From: Mercenaria mercenaria
Taxonomy: Eukaryota > Mollusca > Bivalvia > Venerida > Veneridae
Direction of reading: 5' to 3'
Assembly: GCF_021730395.1 (NCBI RefSeq)
Contig: NC_069366.1
Span: 66,717,001-66,781,000, forward strand
DNA length: 64,000 bases
Shown: piece after piece, positions 24,601 through 39,600 of the stretch
Numbering within the stretch: the stretch's first letter is position 1
Layout: every line of letters begins with the position of its first letter
Notes under the pieces: model-generated
Seen by the model: only the letters and a program-made list of their open reading frames with translations
Told to the model about the DNA's origin: nothing
Databases searched by the model: none
Position numbers and translations under genes: made by a program

Positions 24601-27600
24601 CCCAACCCTGCCCCTTTTCCCCGCCACCTAATAGTACATCTAGCACCGTCTCTTTAAATTTTAAAATACGCATACTTATGTACAAGACGTAAAAAGTGTT
24701 AGAAACTCTTAGGAAATTTCTCCTTTTTTTCAATGGAAGACTGATAAGATGTATGATTTTCTTTAGATACGAATGAGCTACGTGCAGAACTTCCACCAAA
24801 TGACACAAGTCCTTAAAGAAGTTTAAGTACGAAGAATTATTTTTGGACATCCTTCATTCTAAATACTGACCTAAGATACAAAAAAAGAAGTGTCAGCGCT
24901 TTTAACAATAGAGATCACGGGAAATTCTTTCAGGAAGTAAATGATATACACATATACATTTTGTTTTTCCAAATGCATCATTATTTCAGTTTCAGTTTCC
25001 TAGAATTCGGTCAAAACCGAACACATGAAGTCATAAAATGTTTAAAAGTCGTATCACTACCGTAAATAACTCGTGCATTTGTCGTGCATTTGTCTTTACA
25101 ATTTCACTTTATTCAAGGAAAAATGACAACAGCATGTACATGTAACTCATTATATCTTAAACCTTAAAATATTTAACGTAATGAACCATGTTGTCGTGGA
25201 TTCTATTAAAAACTATAAAGGTTAATTATTAATTGCTCCTCGCCATTGCGGGATTAAGGAGAATATAAAGATTAAATGTTAGTTAACGTCTAAATGTTCT
25301 ATAATTACTATAATCAAAATCGTAAAAAGAAAATAACTTATCATCTACTTGGAAATTACAATGAATACAAAAATCAATTATTTTTAAACAGTTCAAACAG
25401 ATGGTCCATTTTCGCCTAATGATGCTTCAAGTTATATTTATATAACGTATATTATAGATACCTGTCTAGAGAGTATTTCAGCGTTCAGCAGCGTACTGAC
25501 GGACAGAGCACTGTTTTGCCCAATTTCATCGTAGCTTGTCCGTCTTACACTTATTCTGTCACGCTCGTTCTGGACAGCTGAAAAAAAAAGATGCCACCAA
25601 ATAAGTTCTTTAATTTCTAAATTGTAACTGAGATCAACACTGAAGCATACAAAAATCAGTATCTTGTAAAAAAATGTTTCTTTTTCAAACTAATGTCAGA
25701 AAATGGATACAAGGGTAACATATTGTGTTTTTTCCTTAACTATGTTAGTCTTACATTAAAACAAATCCTTAGCTGAAACAGTTATTAAATTTTCCCCATT
25801 TTTCATGCACATATCATATTTACGTTAACTAATCAACATAGTCAGAAGTTCACTGTATTAGAGTTTATATTGTTCATGCCCAATGTACAAATTAATTAAA
25901 AACATCCATCTCAACTGTTTCATGGTTTTAGACAAGTTTTATGCTTTGCTTATATTTTGTTTGCATCAATATATTTTACATTTCAGAAATAATTTGATTC
26001 CGATTACTCTTATTTTTGTATATGAAAAAAAAAAAAAAAGAAAATAAGTCACATGTACAATTTGAATAAGACACCTAAAGTACTGTTTGTTAGAGGCAAT
26101 AAATGACATTGGAATTTGCTTATAAGACATACCTTCTTTTTTCATACCAGCCCTGAAACATTTCTTCAGTCGGCAATATCTACACTGATTCCGTTTGTCT
26201 TTATCTACCACACAATTTCTGTTGAAACGGCACGAGTACACATGGTTCTTTCTGACGCTGCGTCTGTGAAAAAAATACACAACTGAATTTTTTTGATTCC
26301 CACACTTTGGAACATTTACTATTGTCCATCCCAATTGTTTTCATCGAACAAGAAAGGATTTGAGAAAATATTATTTAATAGAGAACTTCAACAGAAATGA
26401 AGAATTATAGTTCTTTTTTTGTATTCGTGCCAAAAAGTCTGAACGATATACGTACTGTTTTATTTATCAAATTTCAGCTTCAAAAAAAGTAAACAAAGTT
26501 AGCGAACTGAATAGTCTAAATTTCAATATTTTAAGCATTTGTGAACAATGACCAAGAAGTTTGTGTTGTCCTAGTATCCTTTACAGATTAGCGCAATGAA
26601 TGGTACTAACCTGAAGAATCCTTTACAGCCATCACAGCTTGCCGCGCCGTAGTGCTTGCCGGTTGCTCTGTCCCGACATATAGCACAGTATTGACTGATA
26701 CCATGGTTAGGAGAGCATGGGGCACTGATTGTCTGTACACCAGGTCCGGTGATAGCTTGTAAACTAATCGGATCTCCGTCTGTAAAAAATTTTTACAAAA
26801 AGGCTCATTCTCTCTGCTTTGATATTGATACATATAATATAAAAACATAAAATTTAACTAACTGGTTTAAAAATTAGCAACAAAATAGTTGTGCATCGGT
26901 ATTAGAATTTTTAAGAAGACCAAACAATTACATGAAAATTGATTTAAATAGTTTTAGCGAAAATTGTCAAACTTTGCTGTAAAAACTAATTTTTCATTCC
27001 TTTGTATAGACATATCTTGTTCAAAATAGATTCTTAAATCCAGAACATTGTTGTTTTTTAAAATGTATCAAAATAAAGAGAAGTCACGGCGCTTATTTGA
27101 AAGTAAAATGAGTTTTGGTTAGAATTTCAGCTAAAATAGCGACCCCCTCTCCACAACTTCCCAAAAACACGAAAAATACGGGTTTCGACCTTCAAAATTT
27201 GACAAAAGCTACTTATGTATGACGCCTTCTTTTTTTTTGCGGTAACTAAAAAAGAAAAAAAAAGGTATCAGTTTTTACACAAACTGAACAATTTGATTAG
27301 AATAATAATACTAATAACTAAATAAAAGACAAAAGCTGTTTACCGTCATAGTAGTAAAACTGTGGCTCCCGTGTCGATTCTAAAAGAGAAGAAATAATTG
27401 CAGTTTCAGCTTCAAAGTCACACACAGATTTGTACGTATAAAGCATGGCTGTTTCAAATATCTCCTTTCTATCTTAAAATTCTTTTGAATACTGAAACTT
27501 GTATATTTAAAAGCAGGTTACATATACATGCTGGATTAAATATTAAATCTTATCAAAGACTGGCTGTCCCAGGCTCCGTGCAGATTATTTCTTTCCTTAT

Positions 27601-30600
27601 CATGATTAGTCATAGTAATAATAATCAGGTCTTAAACAAGAAAAATCCTGTGAAATATTACTGCTTAATTATCTTTAAATCCGTTTGTTTTGTCTTACAA
27701 CAAGACGATAACAATGTGAAAGAGATATTCGTTATGATATTATCTATGAAGAGGTAGTTCAATTGTATATCTCCCTTTGTGGTTTTAACTATACTCTTTA
27801 AACCGCAATTTCCAGCCGCGGACTCTGTTAGGTTAGATGTAGTGCCGGTGCGAGTTAGAGCTCACACTGTCCGTTGGATTAGTTTCACACTGGGAAAACA
27901 AATAAAAAAATATCGCTCCTACATTTAGAAACACTAAGTACTCGAGTTAGACCTATAAAAACAGCTTGTCCGGCTATGACCTTTTGCTCTGTGATCGTAA
28001 TTTTGCTTTTTGTGGGACAGTAGTTCAAATTTCCTATACAGGTCAAAATTTTGTATTTTGTGCGAATGCATTTATGCAAAGATACATGAAAACAAGTACG
28101 TATTTTACTGAACAAACATTTGCTATTTTTTTCCCTGTGTAGCTTATAATGCCAGAATAAAATCTAAAGTCGTAAGGGAACTTGTTAAACCATTATTTTA
28201 TGAAAAGGCAGACTTTTTAAATATAGAATGAAGAACTACATAAATGCAATCTAACAACAGCAGACTGAAAAAGGAGCGATTTGATAGAATGTATTTGATT
28301 CTTACGATTAATGATATCACGCATAAATAAACAATACCGCTGCCAAAAATACTTAGGAACCTGCCTACCGACGCTTATTGTTATAATACTCATTCATTTC
28401 ACAATGGTAACAACTAGAAAATGTAAATATACAGCAGAAAAATTAATTCTTTAATTACTTCAACAACAACAACAACTACTACTACTGCTGCTAATAATCA
28501 TTATTATCATTACTATTTAATGATAAAAATAATAATCCTATTCAAATATGATCTATGGTCAAAATATACTTTTCATGTGATTAATTGGAATTAGAAATGT
28601 TTTAAAAGATTTATTTGTGTGTCAATCTTTATTCATCAAATAAAGCGAGAAACGTTTATACTAAAGATTATTGAACCTTCCCACTCCCCCCCCCCCACCC
28701 ACACACACACTAGTCCCTAAAAAGAAAAATAAAGAACAAACAATAAAATAGGCATGAACGTTTAAGATTAAGACAGACATATATATTATAATTACTAGTA
28801 TTAAATAGTGAATATGAAAAGCTGGATGATTGTAGTTTAAGATTTGTGCCTTTAAAACAATCGTTACTTATCTATGACTATACTCCATATCTATCATATC
28901 AAGGCTTAAAATTCTTTAACAGTATTAATCAAACTTCAAAGAATGGCCGATTTTTACTGACGCAAGTTGAATCAAGGGATTTGATGTTCCGGTTTCTTTT
29001 TTGATGTCCATAGTTTATGTAAAAGTACCGATTTAATGACCACTCTTTTGTGTAACAATATTCATTTTTGCTTTATTTACTTTTTAAATAATTACACAAG
29101 CAAAGCAAAACTTGTATGTCTTAGCAAGAATTTGTTACTAGACTGAATATGTCTTAAAACACAATACAAACCTTTGTATTTTGAGATTAATTCAAATTGC
29201 GCTTTTGATTTGGTATGACCAGTTTCTTAAAAAAAACAAAGCAGATTATAAGGATCTTACATGCCTGCCTGTGTAAGACGGGGTTTTCCCTACACGAGGG
29301 ACAGTGTGGAATGGAAAACCGAGCGTTAGCGAGGTTTTTTATCCATGCTGTCCCGAGGGTAGGGAAAACGGCTGTCTTACACAGGCAGACATGTTAGATC
29401 ATTTTTCTTGCCTATGATGTTCAAAATAGATCGTGGAGACAAATAGGTTTTTGGTATTTCCTGACATTATTTATAAAGTTTATGACGTCACAATGGTACC
29501 AGTACTATGTAACGTCACCTTAGTGCGTGCTATTTTAGACAAGGTTTTTCCCTAAGGAAAGACAGGAATGTCTGTCCCCGGCGCGTGCTCGGATAAATGT
29601 ATACTTTCCCCGGTAGGTAGGCAAGAAATTTCATACCCTACCATTTGAAAAGTATCTCACTGCAAAATTACATTATGCAAATTTTTATTTCAGAAAATCG
29701 CGAAAAAATCAAACTCCCCGCAATGATTATTTCCCCTAGCAATACGGGGGTACCACTGCGTAGGCATGCTTACCTGCACTTTTGCATATTATAGTACATG
29801 TACGCAAATTATAAAATAAAATTGAATTGCGAGTACAATTATAACATGCATATCATAATTTGCGAACGAAAGAAAAATGAATAAATACATTAAGCGAATT
29901 TATTCGGATTGAAGCGTAGGGGATACTTGCTATAAAGTTGCTTTCACAGTTACGGTGTTCGGTTTGGACCATCGATTTTATTTCTAAACCCCATATCCCG
30001 AAAATCAAAATCACGAAACTACGATGATGAAAGTCAAAAACACGATGGTGAAAGTCACAATCACGATGGTGAAATCTATAATCTACGATGGTGAAAGTCC
30101 GTTCTCAATATTTAGTTTTTACAAATAATGTAGATCCTGAGCGTGCGTTAGAAGCCTTAATTGTGACCATTGTAGTAACATATTATTTTGTTATTTAGGT
30201 AGGTAAGGTGTTGGAGGTGGGTATGAACCCCGAGGGATTTTAAAAGACGAACACTGTTTGCGTTTAAGGGTCTTAGAATCAAATAACAATATGAATAACA
30301 GTAATATCGCTCTACAATTACGAGAGACCGGCGCGTCGTCCTTCTATAATTTTCAAAACTATGTGAACGAGTAAGGCGTGTCTTAGGCATTTGAAATGAA
30401 GATTCCGCTGCAGTCTGATTCATATCATTTTTTTTATAAATCTGGGATACATGTATGAAAATAAAAACACATACAATATATTCTTCATATTGTCATTTCA
30501 TCCGTTTTGGTGTTACAGTACCGAACCGTAATATACTATAATGTGGAAACAATTAAATGTAAACTAAAACTATCACAAGCTTAGCTTAGCTTAGTTAGAG

Positions 30601-33600
30601 GATTATTATCGTGATGTTCAACATAACTGATAAAAAAACATTGTGCAAACGACCAGTTACACAAAAAGAAAATAACTTCCATTTAGAAAGAGTCTCTAGG
30701 TTAAATGCAACAGCTGGTTCTGAACTTGCCAATGCATTTGCAATTGCTTGCCTCACAGAAAGTAAGGTAAAAAAGCCTCCATGGGATTATTAATTTTTAT
30801 GGTTGTTTTTTTTTTTTACACATTACACAAAAAGCGTAAAGTAAAACGACCCGTCGAGAAGGGCCGGAAAAATACGTTGCTACCATTTTGAGGTGTAACA
30901 CTGTTTTCAGCTCTGTGGAGGCAATCGTTTAACAAAATTGGTTAATAAAAGCTCTCCCAGATCGAAGGCTTCGTCAGATTTATACACAGATTTCTAAATA
31001 CATATGGGGTGCATGTTTATTTGATATTTACGGAGGTGTAGACACAGGAAATTGATAGAAAATTATATCTGAGGGTAATAGGACCAAAAGGAGATTGGCA
31101 TGAATTCATAGCAATCGTAAACAATTTTCCGAAAAGAATAGTATCTGGTTCAGACTTTAAGTTTGAGGTGTAGGTAAATTAAGGTAGTCTAAATATTGAA
31201 ATGCACGTATTTTTCATGTTAAAAATTAAACGAAAAGTTAAGTAAAAACTTGAATGAAAATAAATCTACCTATTGATACATAAGTTAAATCCATCGTTCA
31301 GCTTCAACTAATCTCGATGTAATATTTGAATTGCTCTATATGAAACTGTGATAAAAATTTCAAGTGATTTGACACATTATTGCTTGTTTATTTTACATAT
31401 CTACACATGATGCAGCGAGATAATTATTAAATAGTTTAGTAATCAGTATCCTTGGTTGAAACTTGCGTATCTTTTGTTGGCATGATTAATAAAAACAAAT
31501 GGTAGGAATATTACCAAGACAGGTTTTTATTTCTTGGTTAAATTCAGTCGCACCGACACGATTTAAGTTACATGGCGACTTTCCCAACTGTTGATGGTGG
31601 AAGACCTCAGATACCTCTCCCGGCATTCTTTCAGTCACTAGCTGGCACCTTGCAACTCAAACAAAGTTCCAAACCCGTATCGTTGAGGGTCAAGTGATTT
31701 GAAGTCAACGGCCTTAACCATTCGCCAACGGAGGCCCCAAAGACTTGACTTGTGTGGGGTACATATTTTTGGTCTTTTGCGATAGTTAGTCAGTTCAAGG
31801 TTATTTTTCAAAATGTACTTCTGCTTAAGTCGAAGCTAGCTAGCGCGAGGGTTATAATTAAGAAACAATATATCTCATTTAGTGATTTGTCGCTGAATAA
31901 ATCATTGTTTGGAGTTCAGATGCGAAAGAATTATATCACGAGGGAGCAGCCCGAGCAATATAATAGCCTAATACGCATCTCAACGACAAACAATGATTTT
32001 ATTCAAGAGCAAATCACTTAAATGAGATATATTATTTCGATTCTAACACGTTACCAAGGATTTTAAAGTACATCCTTGACGACATTCATTAAATATTTGC
32101 CCGTTTTCAATTGGTTTCTTTTCCAGCGCGCCGCTATGCCGTTTGACGCAATGACGTAGCGTAATAATTGTGACGTCAGAAAAATATTTTTTGCCTTCTT
32201 TGTTTAATAGGAAAATGAATCGGATCGTGTTAGAATTAACATTTCATTACGTCTCGTGAACAAACTTTTTGGCCATTAGTTTGCTTAGTCTATGTTTCCA
32301 TATACAATGACATACATGTTGCAGAAGTTAAGGTTTGACACCGACAAGACAAAAACTAGTTAGGCCTACTAAGTTTTAAACAAAATGTGAAAACTTCTGT
32401 AGATCTACCGATTTAGTATATTTTCTAGATTGTCACTCATTGGCCTACAGTTACAATATAAATATAAACATGAAAAAATGTAGTATACGTGAAATACATT
32501 CTGCAAGAGAATTACTTTATCACTGAAAAAAGTTAAAGAGAAGAAGAACAATTGGTCTATATATTTGAGCAAATTTTTAACCACCACGGACACACATTTT
32601 GTGACCAAGTTCAAATACTAAAGATAAATTTATAAACCTGCCAAAATATGTATTCAAATGTTAGATTTAATCTAAAACAAGTTTGATAAAGCCCTAGAAC
32701 GAAATTGTTATACACTCAATCGAAATTTGCTGAAGTTGCAAAAACATGTTGCAATGTTGTTGTTTTTTTAAACTTCGTGGGTAACACACTTTATCATCCC
32801 ACCAACTGAAATAACAGGGGTGGGAGAGCCATCCGTCTATTATGCCTAATAATATTTTCAGATTTTTTATACTGTTAGAACAACAAACACATGTATACAC
32901 ACATACATACACACACATTATTATGTTAACATACAATTTCAATGATTTTTTTAAAAGCCCCAAACATTTAATTTAAAGGAAAAGACGGCACTCCGCTGCC
33001 CCCGCCCCCTTAAAAACTTAAAAGAAAAGTGGGAAAGGGAGGTGCCCTTTGATTTCTGTGTTTTTTATTAAATCGATTTTTTTTCAGAGTAATGGTTACT
33101 AATCATATAGTTTGTTTCTGAACTAGAGTTGACCAATTTTCATCAAGGGGTGGGGGGGGGGGGTCCCAGTTAGGTGTCTGCGCAAAATGTTTTTTGATTT
33201 TTTGATTTTATTTATACTTTGTGGTAATATACCTACATGTATTAAGTTTCATTAACAAGTATTGTTGTTACTAGTTTTGACTTACTTTTATAGATATTCA
33301 CATTTAAAGTGAGTGGGGTAATCTGACATGTGACCAGCCAGGAACACAATTTTTGTTATTTTTTTGAAAATGGTTCTAACTTTTTACCTGAAACTTTCAT
33401 GATAAAATTACTATGCAATAGACATTCACACAACATGTTGCATTTTAAATTGTACTGAATACTTTTTTCATTACAGAGCCACAAAGTGGTCTAATCAAAT
33501 TTACTGATTTTCAATGGACGAACTTTACCAAAAAGCTAAAACATTTTTCATTAGTTGAGATATTAAGGTGTTATTTTCAGCAGATATTGTAAACTAAATA

Positions 33601-36600
33601 AACATTAAAATGACAGTATATCAGTATACTCTGATTAATATTGGAAGAGTGGTACACTCTCAAACTGGGAAAAAGTGGGTGGGGTAAATAAATTCGAAGC
33701 AACACTACAAAAATTGTGCAGTTGTTACGAAATGGTCTCAGATTGTCTATTACTATCTTAATTTAATTAAATACAGCATTGATTGATAAATTTTAACAAA
33801 AAATTCCCCTTTTATACATGTGTGTCATGGAAAAAGCATAGACATTGAACATGACATGTAGACAAACCAAATTAACCCTGAAAGCTCAAAGTATTTAACA
33901 AAATGTTTTGCCTGAGGCAGTATATTTTGAGGAAAGCTATTGTTCAAATTAACATTAAATTTTCTGCATTGATTTTTCCATGGCACACATGTATAAAGTC
34001 TTATTAAAGTGAAAAAAAATTGTTAAAATTTATCAACCAAGTCTGTATTTAATAAAACTAGAATGTGTCTGAAGGACACAGGGTGTGTCCCCCTCCCCAC
34101 GCCCCACCCTCTCGCACTGTACCTTTGTCACAAATAAGGGGAAATAATTCAAATGTTTGCAGTCTTAATGGGGTATAGCCTCATAAAACTATGAAAAGGA
34201 TTCATTATTCTATACCATATACTTTATGAGCATCACAAACAAAAAATCCACTATTTTAGCTATTTCAAGGCCATAACTCTTTAATAAATGCTAAAATTCT
34301 CAAGAAGTGTCATGTGTGCAAAGGTCACATTATGATAAAGACTCAAGCAAAGTTTCATGAATTTACATTTAAATACTTCTGAGTAAGGCACCGAGAATAC
34401 TTCAGAGTAAGGCACATAATTAGGTAAAAATGTGCATTTATCCGTTACTATTTCAGGGCCATAACTCTGGAAATAGGGGGCAAACCCAGATAAAAATAGT
34501 ATATGCGCAAGTTCATATCATGATAAACACTCATCAATTTATATCAAATACTTTTTGAGCTAGGCATGTCACAGGGTGAAAATGTGCATTTTTTACTATT
34601 TCAGGGACCATAACTCTAGAAATAGGGCACGGACCCAGATTAAAAATAGGAGATGCGCAAGTTCATATCATGATTAAGACTTATGCCAGGTTTCATGAAT
34701 CTATGGCAAATACTTTTTGAGCTAGGCGTGTCACTAGGTGAAAATGTGCAATCTTTACTATTTCAGGGGCCATAACTCTAGAAATAGTGGCGGGGCCAGA
34801 TGAAAAATAGAAAATATGCAAGTTCATATCATTATAAAGACTCTTGCAAGATTTCATCAATTTATATCAAATACTTTTGAAGCCAGGCGTGTCACAAGGT
34901 GAAAATGTGCATTTTTTACTATTCCAGGGGCAGTAACTCTAAAATTAGGGGGCGGAGCTAGACGAAAAATAGAAGGTGTGCAAGTTCATATCATGATAAA
35001 GACTCTTGCAAGTTTTCATCAATTTATATCAAATACTTTTTGATCTTAGTGCGTCACGAACTTCGGACGGATGCACAGACGGATTGACGGACGGACGCAC
35101 GGACAAATGCAAATCTATATGCCCCCACCACTCATGGTGGCACAATAAGATAGTAATAGACAATCTGAGACCATTTCGTAACAACTGCACAATTTTTGTA
35201 GTTTTGCTTCGAATATTTATTTACCCCACCCACTTTTTCCCAGTTTGAGAGTGTACCACTCTTCCAATATTAATCAGAGTATACTGATATACTGTCATTT
35301 TAATGTTTATTTAGTTTACAATATCTGCTGAAAATAACACCTTAATATCTCAACTAATGAAAAATGTTTTAGCTTTTTGGTAAAGTTCGTCCATTGAAAA
35401 TCAGTAAATTTGATTAGACCACTTTGTGGCTCTGTGATTAAAAAAGTATTCAGTACAATTTAAAATGCAACATATTGTGTGAACGTCCATTGCATAGTAA
35501 TTTTATCATGAAAGTTTCAGGTAAAAAGTTAGAACTATTTTTAAAAGAATAACAGAAATTGTGTTCCTGGCTGGTCACATGTCAGATTACCCCACCCACT
35601 TTAAATGCGAATATCTATAGAAGTAAGTATAAACTGGTAACAATAACACTTGTTAATGAAACTTAATACATGTAGGTATATTACCACAAAATATTAATAA
35701 AATCAAAAAACATTTTGCGCAGACACCTAACTGGGACCCCCCCCCCCCCCCCCCCCCCCCCTTTATAATTTTCAGTGTTAAAGATATTTGTTTTAAGTAG
35801 GAAACAAAGGATAATGGCAAAGGATAAGTCATAATAGCAATGAAAAAAAATGTTGATTGCTAAATCATTGTGACATCATATAACGTCGGTGCCATTTCAT
35901 TTCGAAACATCAATGTATTTACAGTATATGAAAAGCATTTTTTATATCCAGGCATAATTGAGTCATACCACAATCTTCAAGTTTGTTTTTGACCGTGAAC
36001 TTGTAATCAAGCACTTAATACATTGTCTCCACATTTTGAATATATAAGACACTTATGAGAGAAAATTCTTTCATATACTTTAAGATAACTGACCTATCCC
36101 TAGTATGTTATAAAGGGACATATATTTGAACTGTATTTGACTTGACGTTACGTTGAAGACATTTTTATTGTCAGCTGAATTTGAAGACCCACTTTAGATT
36201 TTTTTTGTTTTGTTTTGACAGATGGTATAATACCACTGGCAAGATAATTAATTTATAAATATGTATTCCTTTATTTAAATCTTGTTGTTTGTTCCGCCTT
36301 TTCAGTAACAATATTTCCCCAAACAATAAGTTAAAAGCCGAAACTCGGGTCTGGCAACTTTTGCATAGGAAAATTGCCATGGGATTGTAAGTTAATTCTC
36401 CAATGGGAAATTTCACTTTTATCCCAGTGGTTAATATTTGACTGATGTACTCCTAACAGTTATTATTGTTTCTATAATTTAAACACTACTTTTCTTAAAA
36501 TTTGTGGCTTGTCCTTTTTCTCTTTATTAAAGAATAAGATATCAAAATTTATGTCATGGATTAAATGTTGATGAATCAAATTGTTCTTATCATATTCTTG

Positions 36601-39600
36601 CATTTCTGTCTATGATGATGATGATGATGATGATGATGATAATAATAATAATAATAATGATAATGATGATGCTAATGATTGGTGTTGATAATGATAATAA
36701 TGATATTAATAACAATTTCATTCAAAGAAAGTAAAACTCATTAAATTTTAATAAGATTATACAAATTATATTTTCAAAGAGGCCTCTGAACAAATTCTAA
36801 ACCATTTCACACGTAAATGCAAAAAGGGGTGACTTTCCAAATTTCTACAGCCATACAAGAACAAGAACGTTAAAAAAATGTAGTTTTATGTCAATGATGC
36901 TGTAGGTCAAAGACTAGAAGTATGTACTGTCACAAATTTCAGTTGTGCCACATACCACTCAACCTTATATGAGCCGCGTCATGTGAAAACCAACATAGTG
37001 GCTTTCCGACCAGCATGGATCCAGACCAGCCTGCGCATCCGCGCAGTCTGGTCAAGATCCATGCTGTTCGCTTTCAAAGCCTATTGCAATTAGAGAAACC
37101 GTTAGAGAACAGCATGGATCCTGACCAGACTGCGCGGATGCACAGGCTGGTCTGGATCCGTTCTAGTCGCACAGCCACTATGTTGGTTTTCTCATGGTTC
37201 GGCTCATATGTATTAGGAGTGGACATTTCTTTTGTTAAAAAGCCATTAACTGAACTATGATAAATATTTTTTTCTGTCAAATGTAGGTTTATTAACATTT
37301 CAAAACTATTCATAAAGACCTGTCTTCTTTTAGTTTACTTGGAAATGTTTTTCGGTTCGTAAAAAAAATGTCAATTAGAAAAAAAAACCTCCGTACTTGT
37401 TAGTGACAAGGCTGATGTATACACAGCAAGATAGGTACTTTTATCAAAGTAGGGTTTATTTGTTTTAACTGATTGTTACTTACATTCACTAAGAGTGGAT
37501 GCACTTATTGAGATACTTAGATAATACTTTGCGGCTATCATAGAAGGAGGGGATTATTATTTCGGTTAAAGTAATATGAGATAAAACGTGTTTATGACCA
37601 CTTGATAACGTATCTGAGTAGATATATAACGTTACTGAAATTATGTTCAAAATGTACCGCTATCTTCTTAAAATTGAAAACGACCTCTTAATTAACGATG
37701 AATTAATACAATGGTATGTTCTTTACATGCACACTTCTTTAAGATAAGAAGCAATTTGTCATATCGATATGTTAACGAGTGTAGTTAATTACACTCAATT
37801 GATATTCTCCTAAGATATGTACTGTCATGTGACTCATGTTAAATGCTTCATTTTTCATATATACATAATATACGACAGCGGTCTTGTACACCTTATATCA
37901 TTTATTTAATTTTTCTATCGATTTACAAAATTATGTATGTTATATCTTATCTTTTAATAAATTTTAATTGTATTCATATTGGTATATATCTAATGTACAA
38001 CTCGGATCATATTGGACCAGTTTGAACTTTCTGTATATGTATTGAATAATTGGTACAGGTGAAGGACAAGAAAGCGCTGACACGGGTTCGAACTCGCGCG
38101 ATCCTATGACTGAAACCGATAACTGCTATACATGTATTATGTTTCATTTATTTTGCTGGTCTCCATGAATATCAAGCCATAAATAAGTAACATCTATGAA
38201 TATTTGTCTGCCATTTTGCTAGGCTAAGTTTATTCCATATGTCACAGGGTGAGAAAAATGTGCAGCGAGACCGGAACTCGAACCCGGGGCCTCGGAATAT
38301 CGTTCGGATGCTCTACCGACTGAGCTACCCGGCCGCCTACACATTTTCTCCCCGTTTTATTATTCAAGTTCTATACCGTGACATATTTCCCCAACATTTT
38401 GAAATTCAGCGGGTACTTTATATATAAGCAATTACAGGCGTCGGAGACTAACCAGTGTAATGCTGTCACGGTCCCTCGTAGGGCGCCAAATGTCACAGGG
38501 AGAGAAAAATGTTCAGGCGGACTGGGACTCGAACCCGGGGCCTCGGAATACCGTTCGGATGCTCTACCGACTGAGCTACCCGGCCGCATACACATTTTCT
38601 CCCCTTTTTGATATTCAAGTTCTATACGGTGAGACATACCTTGCGTCAGGGTGGCACTAAAACATTCTCGCACACAATAAAATCTGTGTTTTTCTTACAT
38701 TTTTCATAAATCTCTATGTAAATTCACTCCTTTTTAATGATTGCATTTCTTATCTAAAATACTCGTCCAAAATATGCACAAGGCTTTAAAACAACTTTAT
38801 CAGTATTCAGTTTTAATTTGAACCCTGTATGGTTTAAGATCATTCAATAAACGATTTGTCTTAAAGTTGTGGCCTATATCTACATGGGCATTGCCATATT
38901 TAAATACAGACACTTCTACTCATAATAGATTTAATGTTAAGTAGTGAACATAAAGGGATTTTTAAATTGTTCACTCCATCCTTCAAAAAAAGTTAGATTT
39001 GAGTTAATGAGCACTAGTTTCACGTTCCAACTTTCCAAACTAAATACTAGTATTATATGCTTCAGCTCTAAATGCGAATGTATATTGTGCACTACTTCGG
39101 AGGCACGAAAAACAAACGAAAACAGGAGCAATTTATAGTATGCTTTCAAGAAATTGCAATAGACAGCATCAAATAAATTTGTTCTTTGATAATTTTGACC
39201 GCTTGGGAGTAAGTTTCTATCGTAAGTGCGTTGCACTGTTTTTCAATTACTGTACATAGAAGATTAATTAATTAATGTCCTTGTGACTGTTAAGCCACTC
39301 TTTCGACATAAGTGAGACTCTTAAATGAACTTAATTCAAAGTGGTAGTTATCTATGGTTTCTTTATGATTTCAATGGGTATTGTTTTAACATAAATTCGC
39401 AACCAATCTTCGAATATTTAACAATATCAGGCTAATTCTCTTTTTCACAAACGTTTCGCATCCGCCATCCTATATCATAAACATACTCAATTAAACCAAA
39501 GCTGTGTTGCGTTCCATGATTTAGATGCTTTGCCTAACAAAAAGTTTTATTACTCTTGACGTCGTTTATCTTTTATGAGACTTACAGCAAAGTTGAAATG

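Noticed and set aside
38260-38335. Possible functional tRNA gene on the minus strand (also at 38512-38585)
   Set aside because: A and B boxes and T arm are good, but the anticodon arm cannot make a normal 5 bp stem with a 7 nt loop, and the same core is repeated inside matching inverted ends; better explained as a tRNA-derived repeat.
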